Shown: positions 1 through 11,971 of the stretch, piece by piece
Layout of the letters: every line of letters starts with the position of its first letter
Position numbering within the stretch: the stretch's first letter is position 1
From: Welwitschia mirabilis
Lineage: Eukaryota > Gnetophyta > Gnetopsida > Welwitschiales
DNA: 52,735 nucleotides
Assembly: GCA_051453625.1 (NCBI GenBank)
Contig: JBOZIK010000001.1
Span: forward strand, 207,409,955-207,462,689
Direction of reading: 5' to 3'
Program-made: the position numbers and the translations under genes
Notes under the pieces: model-generated
What the model was told of the DNA's origin: nothing
The model's input: the letters and a program-made list of their open reading frames with translations, nothing else
The model's database searches: none

Positions 1-2147
1 TGATCCTCAAGAATCTATATAGGTTAGGCACTCCTCCTTAGAAAATCCTATGGCTGATGGTATTTGATGTATTATTTATTATTTTAAGTTGAGTTTATAT
101 TTCTTATAATTATGTTTTATATGCTTTAAATGCTAAATTCTTTTATGAATTTATAATTATTTTATTAATTTTTATTTCTATAAATTAGTCTGAGTTCTCT
201 TGTTCTTAGTTTAGTTAAAGTTTACTTTTTCCGAGAAGTGAAATATAAATTAAGAAAGCCATAACTCATTCAATACTAAGTAAAACTTTATGAAAATTTT
301 TTTTAAAGATTTATAATCATGTTAAAAATTGAAAATTTTTAAAATAGTAATTTTTTCAAGAGTAAAATAATTTTTAAAATTTATTTTATTAAAATAACTA
401 AAAAATTATAAGTAGATAATCGTAATTAAAAAGTATTAGTATTAATCATTTATAAAAAGTTTTGTGGAATATTACAACCTATAAAGAATTCAATAAGCTT
501 TTCAAAAAGTATTTATCCATTTAAAAATTCCACGTAGATTAAAAGTTATAATCATTTTATTGAAAGGTATTAATTCAGCAACTCTAACATTTAAGTAGTT
601 TTTATAGTCAAAGTTTGATCCTATGAAATGGGCCTATGCTAATTGATATTTAATAACATTATTTTTTAAGATAATATGATGAGTCTAATTTTAGAAAAGT
701 AGGTCTAATTTATTTTTATGTTTTTAAATAATTAATTAAAAAATTTTAGTTTCAATGCCTTTTAAAAGCTAAGAAAATTTGTAAATAACTTTAATAATTA
801 TAGAAAATTACCTAATGCAAGTACCCAATTTTTTTAAATACTCTATGTGATTTCTAGTTTTTATCATTTTTGTATAGTATTTATTAATATTTAGGCCCTT
901 ATTCTTGTATTTCAAGCATAAAAATTAGGGTTGTCTACTTAATAAGTCTAGAGATATGTAGCCAAATCACTTAGCTCTATTAATGTTTTATGTTGATAAA
1001 ATGTGTATATATTTTACTTAAATTTTTTTAATATACATACTTAAAATTTATAAAGAATATTTAGAATTTAGCTTAGTCCCATAAACGTAGCATGTTTCTA
1101 TAATAAAACTTGAATGTATCAATGTGCCTTTTATGAAAAGAATTATTATAATGTAGAAAAATAAAGGGATGTCTCATTTCATTTATTTTCATTATGATAC
1201 TTTAAAAATGTATGATTTTTCTTTTACGTAAAATTAAAAAGATGCTTATATACTCTATTTTTCTTTTATATTGTTGCTTTCTTCAAGTAAATCCAATGAT
1301 GATTAGAATTATTTTTAGTAGGTAAACAATTTACTAAATATTCAGATAATTGTATACTTGCATTTGTGTGGTGTATTCATTTAACTGAACCAAAATAATC
1401 TCGATAATTATTCATTCCCAAACTCAGTTTTCACCACTAATGTGGTTTGCATTGTATTTTTATATATAAACCCTTCTAGAAGTGGGTCTGATCACCACTC
1501 TCCTATCCTACCCATGCATGGACTTACTCTGACTTAATATATCAAGCCCTTGGTATAAATGATCATGTTACACCATCCTACGATGCTTTAAGAAAGTGGG
1601 GGTTACTTGTAAGCATGAATCTACCTCATGTACCACCTGTCATCTATATTGAAGGTATATCAAGGTAAAGTCTAAGCCTATAGAGTTGAGCCTAACCATG
1701 CTTGTATAGTCTAGAACTTGAAGCAGAAACAACTCATATCTAAAGGATTATTAGATATTGAGTTGAAATGCCATTAATGGGAGATGCAACCTCCTATTTT
1801 ATTGATTTAACACTATCCTAAAACTTACTATTTTATTGATTTAACACTATCCTAAAACTTACTTATTGTATGTGATAAAACAAGTTAATCCTCCATCAGC
1901 TTTATATAAGATATCTTTGTTGGTGAAAACAGAAGTTAGGAATAAATATAGGACACAATTTGACATCATTAATATATGCAAACTAAAAGGGTTTATAGTT
2001 AAGTAGTAAATTATGTAAGTATTTCAAATATTATAATTTTTTAATAGGGTCTAAATAGAAATTGATCCTAAGTTTCCTTATGCATGTTAGTTCATAATGT
2101 AAAAAAAATTTATGGTTAATTGGGGTAATTCACGTCAGGGTATTACA
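1..2147 (+). repeat. E1 5' LTR, 3' portion only
   Basis: This segment matches 9838-11971 along its length; both begin with TGATCCTCAA and end just after a GGGTAATT-containing stretch. It ends in TATTACA three bases before the primer-binding site. About 1.9 kb of this LTR is missing because the window starts inside it. It holds no coding sequence I can support. Confidence 0.85.
1794..1861 (+). repeat. Perfect 34-bp tandem duplication in the E1 5' LTR
   Basis: Two adjacent identical 34-bp units, each starting CTATTTTATTGATTTAACAC, lie at 1794-1827 and 1828-1861. The 3' LTR has a single diverged copy near 11645-11680, so the duplication arose after insertion of the element, and recently because the copies are identical. 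Confidence 0.85.
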
Positions 2148-2150
2148 TAA

Positions 2151-2162
2151 TGGTATCAGAGC
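2151..2162 (+). promoter_or_regulatory. E1 primer-binding site (initiator tRNA-Met type)
   Basis: TGGTATCAGAGC begins three bases after the LTR end. It is the usual complement of the 3' end of plant initiator tRNA-Met that primes minus-strand DNA synthesis in many plant LTR elements. Confidence 0.85.
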
Positions 2163-2189
2163 TTATGTCAACTTAAATCATCTTTATGT

Positions 2190-2760
2190 TAATTACTTAA
2201 AAATAAATTTAATTATACCCATTGTAAACTTAATTACTAATAACAAAAAAACTAATTATATTCATGATAACCCTTATCCCTAAAGTGATTATGAAATTAA
2301 TTATACTCATAAGCATACCAAGTAAAATTAATTATAGAATTAAATATATTTATAGTTAACTTAGTTACCAAATAATTATGAAGTTAATTATATCCATTAT
2401 AATTCTATTTTACGAATAATCTTGAAGTTAGTTATATCTAAGTTAATCTCCATTTCCTAAGTAAAAATTAAATTAATTATATTTATAATAACCATAATTA
2501 TTAAATAATCATGAATTTAATTATATCCATGATGGTCCTAATTCATAAATAATTAACTAAATTACATTCATGCTAATGCTAATAACCATGCAATTAATAA
2601 TTCTAGGTACCAAATAATTATATCTATGAAAAAAATTACAATCATCAAATTAGTCATAAAGTTGATTATATCTATAATAATCTTAAATCTCTAAATAATC
2701 ACTTAGTTAATTATATTTATGTTAACTCTAATTTATAAGCAATATTAGCTAGACAATTAG
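2190..2760 (+). repeat. Degenerate AT-rich tandem array in the E1 leader
   Basis: A motif close to AGTTAATTATATCCATGATAA, usually preceded by AAATAATCATG, recurs about every 40-60 bases between the primer site and gag. Copies are diverged and vary in spacing. No ORF runs through it. It resembles the variable minisatellites of untranslated leaders of large plant retrotransposons. Confidence 0.6.
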
Positions 2761-3419
2761 TACTTAGTTACCTCTTTAAAAACTTCATTACCTTATAAAT
2801 ATGAATAATGATCTTTACTTATGGTATCAATAATCCTATATGATAGTTTATAGAGCTTGATCATTTTAATAAAAACATAAATAAATATATCATAAGTATA
2901 TACACCCTTAAAAATAATTAAGCCTTTGACTAATGTATATTAACTACATAACTAATCATATTTACCCTCTATGCTTTCTAATTATAACTCTTATTAGTAA
3001 CTTATGGGTCTAATAGAATAAATCCCTTTATGAGCAAGAAAAAGACATTAACTTAAGAAAAAGAAATTAACTTGATCACTTAAGTTTAAATTAATTACCT
3101 AATGGTTATAACATAGTATTTATTAAGAACATATGAACTTCAACTTCTAATATAATATTTATTCTATTATCAACTAAATCGAATAATATTTTCCACTCCT
3201 ACCAGATGGTTTACCATTGTCAATCAAGTGTTGAGGCCAATTCAATTGCATCAACTAATCAACATTAAGATAACTCAAAGATTAATTAGTAACATAATGA
3301 TGAAAATCAACATTCCATCACTCTTAATCTAGAAGCATTAATAAGTGCATTGATGTAGTTTCTATCATAAAAAGTAAATCAAGATCAAACCCACAAATAA
3401 ATAATGGTATCAATCAACC

Positions 3420-4210
3420 TAATAATAATTTGAGTATAAGGGAGTTAATTCAAATATTTATTAAGTTAAACCCATTAAAGTTTATAGGAGGTTTATATCC
3501 ATCAAAATTAAAAGCATGACTAAGTGATGTTGAAAAGATTATAGGCATCTTAGGATGTACTGAATATAAAAAGGCTTCTATAGCTATTTACATGTTATAA
3601 GAAAAAGCTAACTTATGGTGGAAAATATAGATGATGATGTTAGATGATGTGGAACTTTTATGGGGAGAGTTTGAGTACATATTTAATGAAAAGTATATCA
3701 CTAAGTTCTACATTCACCAAAAGGTTACCAAATTCTACAATCTTAGGTAAGCTCATAATGTGATCATAGCTTCTCCTAAATGTAAACTTATGGAATTATT
3801 AAGATATGTATTGCATATGTATCTTAATGAAGAAGCTAAAGAAAATCTCTTTCTTGATAGTATTCTTCCTTTTATTACTACTAAAGTATCTATATTTTAA
3901 TCTAGAACTTTAGCTAAGACTATAGAGAAGTAAAAATAGTAAAATAAAATTAGCAAAGATAATAAGAAAATAAGGAAAAAAAAACTCCTAAGGGTTTTAA
4001 CTTGTGTTTCATCATAATAAGAATTGGAATTTCAATAAGAGTAATGTTACTAGTGATAATAACAAAAATAGGAATTTCAATCAAAATAAGCATGCACCAT
4101 TATAGAGAAATTGGAATGTTTCTAGTTAGAGTTATCAAGATTAATCTAATCATGGTTTTTAATGTCTCAATTATGAAGGAAATCATAATCATAATGTCCA
4201 TTATTTACTA
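3420..4210 (+). pseudogene. E1 gag remnant
   Basis: From about 3428 the conceptual translation contains the plant retrotransposon gag pattern: a KFIGGLYPSKLKA block, a VEKI segment, then LWW, and a later FEYIFNEKYI block. This capsid-like polyprotein would package element RNA. In-frame stops include TGA for the expected Trp at about 3517, and TAA and TAG at expected Gln and Trp positions, each explained by one transition. A Cys-Leu-Asn-Tyr stretch near 4160 followed by repeated His may be a ruined CCHC zinc knuckle. The short ORF at 4002-4211 is in a shifted frame and is not a separate gene. Confidence 0.7.
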
Positions 4211-4422
4211 AGAGCTAGCCTAGACAATAATCAAAAAATTCTTTAATGTTAAATAATATCTATTACTTACTAAGAGCTATCCTAAATAATAATCAAAAAA
4301 TCCTCAAGGATCACACGCCATCCAACAACTAATTGGATGACTTTAAGCAGTAATAGATAATAAAGCAGTATAATTTTAAAGCTCAGTCATAGAAGATAAA
4401 GCTTTACTTAATAATATAAAAA

Positions 4423-4432
4423 NNNNNNNNNN
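4423..4432. other. Assembly gap (10 N)
   Basis: Ten N bases sit just upstream of the protease remnant of E1. Confidence 0.95.
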
Positions 4433-4760
4433 ATTTTATTTGATTGTGAAGCAACTAATTGCTCTATATCCCCTAGATTTTTTCTAATAGAAAAATTATG
4501 TTGTACCCCAATTAATGAATGTATAAAGCTTACAAATAGATTCATAACTAAGGTTAATTAATAGATCCAAAATTGTACTTTATCTATAAGTGAGGAAGAT
4601 TTCTAGAGTCAAATGGGAATTATCAAACTTTTTGTCCCTTTAGTATAACTTACAAATATTGAAGATAGTTTCTTTTTGATAATTGGAACAAAATTGTGGT
4701 TATTTTCTACAAAATGCACTAGGAATTAAGATCTTTTTCAAACTGCATTACTTCTCAATT
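4433..4760 (+). pseudogene. E1 aspartic protease remnant
   Basis: Just after the gap the translation reads ILFDCEATNCSISPRF, matching the flap-and-active-site segment of plant Ty3 proteases (usual form LxDTGATxSFIS). The Asp is kept, but the Thr-Gly pair has become Cys-Glu, so it would not cleave polyprotein. Stops follow near 4560 and 4605. It sits between gag and reverse transcriptase as expected. Confidence 0.6.
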
Positions 4761-5039
4761 TATTGTTAATTAAATATCGAATTGGGCATGAATTGGGTGA
4801 TATAGAATAAGATAGTTATAAATTATAAGAAGTATCAAATGGAGATGATAAATTATGGTTAAAGAATAAACTTTCAAGGTTAATCCTAATTAATGATGAA
4901 TAACTTAATGAAAGCCAAGCATATAAAGAGGGAAATTAAGAAGGGATCGTTAGTTTATGCTTTGTTAAAAATTAGCTAACACAAAGGAAGGATAAAATTT
5001 AGTGGAAAATATACCAATAGTTCAAGATTATCTTAATGT

Positions 5040-5720
5040 ATTTACAACAAAATTACCAGTATTGCCACCTACTTGAGAAGTTGAGTTTGCTTTTGATTTG
5101 ATTTTAGAAACTTAACCTGTTTCCAATGCGCCATCTGGAATGTCTCCTATAGAAATGAAAGAATTAAACATTTATCTTAAAAAACTTTTATAAAATGTTT
5201 TATTCATCTTAGTGTATCACTATGAGATTCACAAGTATTGTTTGTAAAGAAAAAGAATGGAACACTTAGGTTATGCATTGATTATAGACAATTAAATAGA
5301 GTTATAATTAAAATTAAGTATTCATTATCAAGAATAGATAACCTATTGAATTAACTCAAGGAAGATAATGTATTTTACAAAGTTGATTTAAAATCTAGAT
5401 ATCATCAAGCTCAAACTAAGGAATAAGATATTCATAAAACAGTTTTTAAAACTCACTATGAATATTATGAGTTTATTGTCATGCCTTTTGATTTAACTAA
5501 TGCTTCTATAGTATTTATGAGCCTTATGAATTACATCTTCTAATCATATATTGATTTCTTTTTAATTTTACTTATTGGTGACATTCTCATTTATTCTAAG
5601 TCTTATGAGGAACATGAGAAATACTTAAGAATAGTCCTGCATACTTTAAGAAATCATTGACTATATGCTAACTTGAAAAAATGTTCTTTTTGAAAGGAAT
5701 CCATTTAGTTCTCAGATCAT
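5040..5720 (+). pseudogene. E1 reverse transcriptase remnant
   Basis: The translation shows the ordered blocks of a Ty3-type RT: an EVEFAFDLI entry block near 5080, a SPIEMKELN block near 5145, a decayed [11 protein letters not shown]-type block near 5265, a KVDLKS-YHQA block near 5385, and the palm motif near 5574-5582. The palm reads LIGDILIYS where the family has F/Y-x-D-D-I-L-I-Y-S, so one of the two metal-binding Asp residues is Gly. At least eight in-frame stops and a frameshift near 5215 make it non-functional. Confidence 0.85.
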
Positions 5721-5929
5721 GTAGTATCTAGGAAAGTTGATCTAAATAATATTAAGGTAATTATGCAATGGCCAACACCTAAAAATATTATTAAAGTTAG
5801 GAGCTTCCTTTGCCTTGCTAGGTACTATCATCAATTCATCTTGAACTTATTTAAGATAGCTTCTTCCCTAACAAGGTTTTTAAGGAAAAATAAAGACTTT
5901 TAGTGAATAGAAAAATGTCAACAGTCCTT

Positions 5930-6345
5930 TAATCTTTTTAAAAAGTGTTTAACTAGTGCTCTAATTTTAGTGATGTTAAATGATTCTAAGACATTTTTAA
6001 TTTATAGTAATGCATCAAGAAAAGACCTTGGAGTTATTCTTGAATAAGATAAAATAGTAATAGCCTATGGATCAAGGTGACTTAAGATACATAAAAGAAA
6101 ATATTCTACTTATGATCTTATATTAGTTATAGTAATATTTCTCTTAAAGTTATAAAAGCACTATCTTTATGATATTAAATTTCAAATTTTAACTGATCAT
6201 AAGAGTTTAAAATACATTTTCATCCAATCAAACTTAATCCTTAGATAAATAATATAAAAATTTCTATGTGATTTTGGTTTAAAAATTTTATACCATAAGG
6301 GAAAAAGGAATATAGTTATAGATGCTCTTAGTAGACGTGGTTATG
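5930..6345 (+). pseudogene. E1 RNase H remnant
   Basis: It follows RT and a connection segment. The translation contains LIYSNASRKDLGVIL (normally TDAS; the first catalytic Asp is Asn), then KYSTYDLILVIV (Glu of the ELLA motif lost), LTDHKSLKYI (Asp retained) and IVIDALSR. These are the landmark blocks of Ty3 RNase H, which removes the RNA strand after cDNA synthesis. Stops occur near 6047, 6079, 6151 and 6244. Confidence 0.85.
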
Positions 6346-6529
6346 TTAAAGTAATTATGAAAATTCAAAGTTAGATACTTGTAATTACTATAGAAGGTTA
6401 AAACAAAGACGAAAATTCTCAAAATTAAAGAATTAATTAGAAAAATCAATAACTTTAATAAACTTTAACATTGACTTAAAAAGTATTATTAAATTCAAGG
6501 AAAGATTCTTGATTTCTAATGTAGATAAA

Positions 6530-7260
6530 ATCAAACAAAAGTTAATGTTTGAATTTCATAATCCCCATATTTCAAATCATTCAAGAGGAATAAAAATGTA
6601 TCAAAATATGAAGAATAAATTTTGATGGCTAGGGATGAAAAATTATATAGCAGAATTTGTATCAAAGTATTTAAATTATTAATAAGTTAGAACAGAACAT
6701 AAGAATCTAGAATGACTACTCTATCCTTAAAATAATATTCTAAAATATAAATGAGATGTAATTTACAAGGAGTTTATATTAGGGCTCCCAAGAACCCCAA
6801 GAGTATTGACTTGATCATAGTTATAATTGATAAAAAACTAAGTTAGCATACTTCATGCTAGTAAAGTCTACTTATAGTGCTAAGAATATAGCTAAAGGAT
6901 ACATCTAAAATGTTATTCATTTACATGGTGTAAACTTAATAATTGTCTTTGTTAGAGGATCAAAATTTACCTCTAAATTTTGGTAACAACTACAATTAAG
7001 TGTAGGAACCAAGTTAAATATAAGTATGGCATTTCATGATCAAATTGATGATCAGCCAGAAAGAGTTAATCAAATCCTAGAGAATCTTCTTAAAACATGT
7101 TTTCTTGATGAGACTAAGAATTGGAAACATTACCTATCATTAGTAAAATTTAAATATAATAATAGTTATCAAATTTTATTCAAATGGCTCCATTTGAAGA
7201 TCTATATGATAAGAAATATAGAGCATCCACTAAGGTGCATAACCTGAGGAAAAATTAATA
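6530..7260 (+). pseudogene. E1 integrase remnant
   Basis: The zinc-binding region begins near 6550 with HNPHISNHSRG, the paired His of the HHCC finger; the Cys pair is ruined. The core continues with a LGLPRTPR block near 6780, where the first catalytic Asp appears as Glu, a SKFTSKFW block near 6960, where the second Asp is Val, and FHDQIDDQPERVNQ at 7029-7070, which keeps the catalytic Glu. An open stretch of 73 codons at 7026-7247 covers the last part of the core and is the least damaged piece of the element. It could not integrate DNA. Confidence 0.85.
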
Positions 7261-7399
7261 GTAGGACTAGAAATGTTATAAGAAATAAAAAATAAGATGA
7301 GAGCCCTTGAAAATAGATTAAAGAAAATAGAAAATAGGTAAAAAAATGTATGCAGATAATTAAAGAAGAGACCTTGAATTCCAAGTAGGTGACCATATC

Positions 7400-7860
7400 T
7401 TCCTAAGGTGTCACAATGAAATTAGTTATGCAAGAAATTATGAAATCTAAATTAGCCACCAGATTTATTGGGCCATTTTAGATATTAGAATGTATAAGAC
7501 CTATTACATATAGCCTTTCTCTACGTTTCTAATTATTGCATATGCATAATATTTTTCATGTGAATATGCTAATAAAGTATATTATATATTCTTGTAATGT
7601 ATTAAATTAGTTTCATATTTAGGTAAAACATGATTGTTCAACTATAGAAAATCTGAAAGCAATGTTGGACCAATGAAGTATCACTTTGTGGAATAAGGAG
7701 ATCCGTTAAGTAAAGATAAAATAGAGTGTTATAATCCTAATGAAGCTACTTGGGAGCTACAAGAATTAATGAAAAATCAATACCTAAACTTTTTAAATCT
7801 CATAATATCCATAATATGTAATATTAGACTCTCAAATAATTATGTACTTTTATTCCCAAG
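7400..7860 (+). pseudogene. E1 pol C-terminal tail (chromodomain-like remnant)
   Basis: After the integrase core the translation shows a FHVNML block near 7553, then VEGDPLSKDK and NPNEATWELQELM between about 7685 and 7780. An EATWE-type ending is characteristic of the degenerate chromodomain at the C-terminus of Del/Tekay-type integrases, which targets insertion to chromatin. Stops interrupt it. The lineage assignment rests mainly on this motif and LTR length, so it is tentative. Confidence 0.55.
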
Positions 7861-7872
7861 AGTGAATCCTTT

Positions 7873-7885
7873 TTAAGTGGGGGAG
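7873..7885 (+). promoter_or_regulatory. E1 polypurine tract
   Basis: TTAAGTGGGGGAG lies two bases before the 3' LTR start (TGTTATATTCC at 7888). This purine run is the expected primer for plus-strand DNA synthesis and fixes the left edge of the 3' LTR. Confidence 0.85.
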
Positions 7886-7887
7886 TA

Positions 7888-10800
7888 TGTTATATTCCAT
7901 ATTTTGTAATCTTTAATTAGTAAATATAATAACATGATTATAAGAGTCTCTAAATCATGTAATAAATTTTGATATCAAATTTTAATGAAAATCCTTTTTT
8001 ATCTTTTAATGAGAATTAATGTACAGCCTTAAAATTAATAATGTATTATACTTCTTATTTTAAATACATATTTTTATTTATAGATACTCATAAAGCCACT
8101 TATATAATTAATCTTAGTTTTGAGTAATTCTAGCATTTTAAATAATAATGGTAATTATAAGAATGTTAGTACTAAATAAACCTATTTATGATTAGACAAG
8201 TCATCTACATGGTTAAATAGTTAAATCAAAAATTCATATGAAGGTATAAAATAATAATCAAATGTCTAAAAAAAGGGTATGTGACATTTTTATTTTAATC
8301 ATTCACCCATGTGCCTTATTCAAATCTAAAAAGAACTAAAATTATTCAAATCTAAAAAGAAACTAAAATTAATTAATAAAAGTGAAAGAATAAAAAGTAA
8401 GTAAAAAATAAAAGTACCAGGTTTAAGTTATAAAATAAAAAAAAGAGTACTATGTTTAACTATGACATTTTTTAACATTTTGTTATGACATTTTTCTTAG
8501 ATTCAATTATGGCATTCCTTTCTTGTGATTTATGTTGTTAATGTGATGGATTATGAAGAGTATAAGCATATGAATGAGAAGATGCATTCTTATCTATAAA
8601 TCAAAAAAGATAAATAAGTAAAATTAATTCCATCATGATTTTTATTCTTATTGATATTTGTCGAAGTACTTTATGCATAAAATATTATTTTTTGTTGTAT
8701 CACATGGAAATTTTTAAATTGGTGCATTTGTTTTTCCAATGCATTTTAAATATACTTTGGATTATTCATGAGCCTATGAAAGTTTCAGAAGGAAATTATG
8801 CATATAATTAATCTTGTTAATTAAAGCAAGAAAATTACTCACCCCAATTAGGTGCATGAGTCATAAATAAGATTGCTTTTTTCATTCACATATTACTTTG
8901 ACATCTTACACAATCTCTTACAACTTTTTGTGAAGCAGTCTTATTACTAATCATTCATATGTTAATGTCTCCTCTACACAAGTTTATTCAAATTGTCACT
9001 GATCAATCTTATGACTTTTATTGATATATACATATCACTTTTACATAAATTTCATCCAACTTGTCATTGATCAATCTTTTCATTATCATTCATACATCTA
9101 TATTACTTTTACATGAAATCCATCCAACTTATCATTAATCAATCCTATCAATTAAAAAAGATACCTTATGAGGAAAATGATGTGGATGGTTTATACTTAA
9201 TTATATCAAGAACCTTTAATATACTATTTATTTATAAATAAATTCCTCTTATTTCTTCTTAAACTAGTATTCTTCAAGAAATTTTATGCCACCAAAATTT
9301 TTTCTCAATCTTTCATCATCCTGAGTATGGAGTTAGAGCTTAGATCTTGAATCTTGAAGCTTGGAACTTGGATATTGAATATTAGAAGCTTGGATATAGG
9401 ATCTAGAATCTAGGAATTAATCAATCTTCTTCAAGGATCATCAATGATTTTCCCCCTCCAAGTATATTCTTCTTTCATAAGAATTTTAGCTTCATTTTGT
9501 ACATTAGGCCTCTGCATATGATTAGAGTATTAATATAGTATTTATATTTTCTCTTCCATTAGATGATACTAAGATAAGGAATAGATTTAAGATATCTCTT
9601 TAAATGCTTAGTTGATAGGGCTACTAATAAATAATTTTTCCTTCTCATTAGCATAAACTAAAATAAAATAGAAAGTTAAGAAACCTCTTAACATGCTTAG
9701 CCTCTATGTATCTAATGAATATTTTGGCTAAATAACTAGGGGATTCACTATAAATTTGGATATCCATTTTGTTTTACATTATATTAAATTCATTTTACAT
9801 TAGATTGACATTAAAGTCTTGTTAGGATAAATGAGTCTGATCCTCAAAAATCTACTTAGGTTAGGCCCTCCTTCTTAAAAAATCCTAAGGCTTATAGTAT
9901 TGAATGCATTGTTTACTATTATAAGTTAAGTTTATATTTCTTATAATTATGTTTTATATACTTTGAATACTAAGTTTTATTATTAATTTCCCCTTATTTT
10001 TTTAATTTTCATTTTTATAAATTAGTATGAGTTCTCTTATTCTTAGTTTATTTAACATTTACTTTTTTCCAAAGTGAAAGCATAACTTAAGAAAGTCATA
10101 ACTTATTCAATACTAAGTAAAACTTTATGAAAATTTTTGCTAGGTTTAAAATCATGTTAAAAATTTAAAATTTTTGAAAGAGTAATTTTTTTAAAGAAAA
10201 ATAATTTTTAAAATTTATTTTATGAAAATAATGCAAAAATTACAAGCAAAAACTAGCAAGCAAAAACTCTTAGTTTCTAGAATTTATAAAACATTTTGCA
10301 TAAAAACTGAATGATCTAACCTAATCTAATAATATTTCCAAAAAGTATCTAATCAGTTAAACATTCCAAGTAGATTAAAAGTTATGACCATTTTAGTGAA
10401 GGATATTATTTAGCAACTTTAACATTTTGGCAATTTTTATAATCAAAGTTTGACCTTGTGAAATATGTCTATACTAATTTAGATTTAATAATATTAGTTT
10501 TTAGAGCTAACTTGATGAGTGTAGTTTAAGAAAAGTGAGTCTAATTTATTTTTACATTTTAAGATAATTAATTAGAAATTTTTAGTTGCAATGCCTTTAA
10601 AAAGCTAAAAAATTTGTAAATAATTTTAATAATTATAAGAAATTATCTAATGGAAGTATCCAATTATTTTAAACACTCTATGTGATTTCTAGTTAACTTA
10701 AATTTGTTTTCTTATCATTTTTATGTACTATCTAGTAATATTCAGGCCCTTATTCTTGCATTTTCAAGCATAAACATTAGGGTTGTCTAGTTGATAATTT

Positions 10801-11971
10801 TAAAGATGTGTAATCTAATCACTAAGATTTATTAATGTTTTATATTGATAAAATATGTATATATTTTACTTAACTTTATTTTGATATAGATACTTAAAAT
10901 TTATAAAGGGGGTTGAGAAGAAGTCTTACGCCCATAAATGCAGCATGTTTTTATAATACAACTTGGATGTATTAATGTGCTTTATTTGAAAAAAATTACT
11001 ATAATGTAGGAAAATAAAGGGATATTTTATTTCATTTATTTTCGTTATGATACTTTGAAAGTGTATGATTTTACTTTTATGTAAAATCAAAAGAATGCTT
11101 ACATACTCTATTTTTCTTCTGTATGATTATTTTGTTAAAACAAGTTGAATCATGATTAAAATTTTTTTCACTAAGTAAACAATACTTTAAATGTTAACAT
11201 AATTGTATGCTTGGATTTTTATGATGTATTCATTCAACTAAACTAAGATAATCTTAATAATTATTCATCGTTAAACTTGGATTTCATCACCAAGGTGGGT
11301 TGCATCATACTTTTATTTGTAAACCCTTCTGGAAGTGGATTTGATCACCACTTTTTTGTCATACCCATGTATAGACTTATTTTAACTAAATATCTCTTGA
11401 GTTCTTGGTATTAGAGGATCATGTTGCACCATCCTACAATGCTTCAAGAAAATAAGGATCACTTGTAAGGATGCATTCACCTCATGTGCTACCTATCACC
11501 TATGTTGAGGGTACATTAAGGTAAAGTCTAAGCCTATAGAGTTGAGTCTAATAATGTTTATAGAGTTTAGAACTTGAATTAGAACCAACTCATGTCTAGA
11601 GGATGGCCAAATATTAAGTCAAAACACATTAATAGGAGATGAATCCACCTATTATATTGGTTAGGCATTATCCTAAAACTTATGCATTATATAGGATAAA
11701 AGCAGTTAACATTTTATCAACTTTATATAGGATATCTTTGTATGATTAAAACAAAAGTTAGAAATAAATATAGAACACAATTTTGACATCTATTGTATGC
11801 AAACCAAAAGGGTCTATACTTGAGTAATAATTATGTTATATAATTATTTCAAATCTTACAATGTTTTAACAAAGGTCTAAATAGGAATTAATCCTAAGTT
11901 TCATTGTGCATGTTAGTTAATAATGTAAAAAAAAAATGGTTAATTAGGGTAATTAAAGTTAGGATGTTATA
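7888..11971 (+). repeat. E1 3' LTR, full length (about 4084 bp)
   Basis: The LTR starts right after the polypurine tract with TGTTATATTCC and ends near 11971 (GTTATA), where homology with the 5' LTR stops. The second half (9838-11971) matches 1-2147; the first half has no partner in the window. No ORF of note lies inside. Long LTRs of several kilobases occur in Del/Tekay elements. Confidence 0.8.
8979..9150 (+). repeat. Tandem array of about 65 bp units in the E1 3' LTR
   Basis: Three imperfect units contain a shared core close to CATCCAACTTGTCATTGATC, at about 8990, 9055 and 9120. Divergence between copies suggests an old expansion. Confidence 0.6.

Larger units (their letters stand above)
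1..11971 (+). mobile_element. E1: partial Ty3/gypsy LTR retrotransposon (Del/Tekay-like chromovirus), decayed
   Basis: The part seen holds the last 2.1 kb of the 5' LTR, a tRNA-Met-type primer site, a 5.7-kb internal region coding in order for gag, protease, reverse transcriptase, RNase H and integrase, a polypurine tract and a full 3' LTR. The sequence at 1-2147 is homologous to 9838-11971, which fixes the LTR pair. The gag-PR-RT-RH-INT order defines Ty3/gypsy. The integrase core with the FH-Q-D-Q-ER pattern and the tail ending in EATWE resemble Del/Tekay chromoviruses, which also have long LTRs; lineage is inference. Every domain has stops or frameshifts. The intact length would be about 13.9 kb. 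Target duplications cannot be checked because the left end lies outside the window. Confidence 0.85.
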
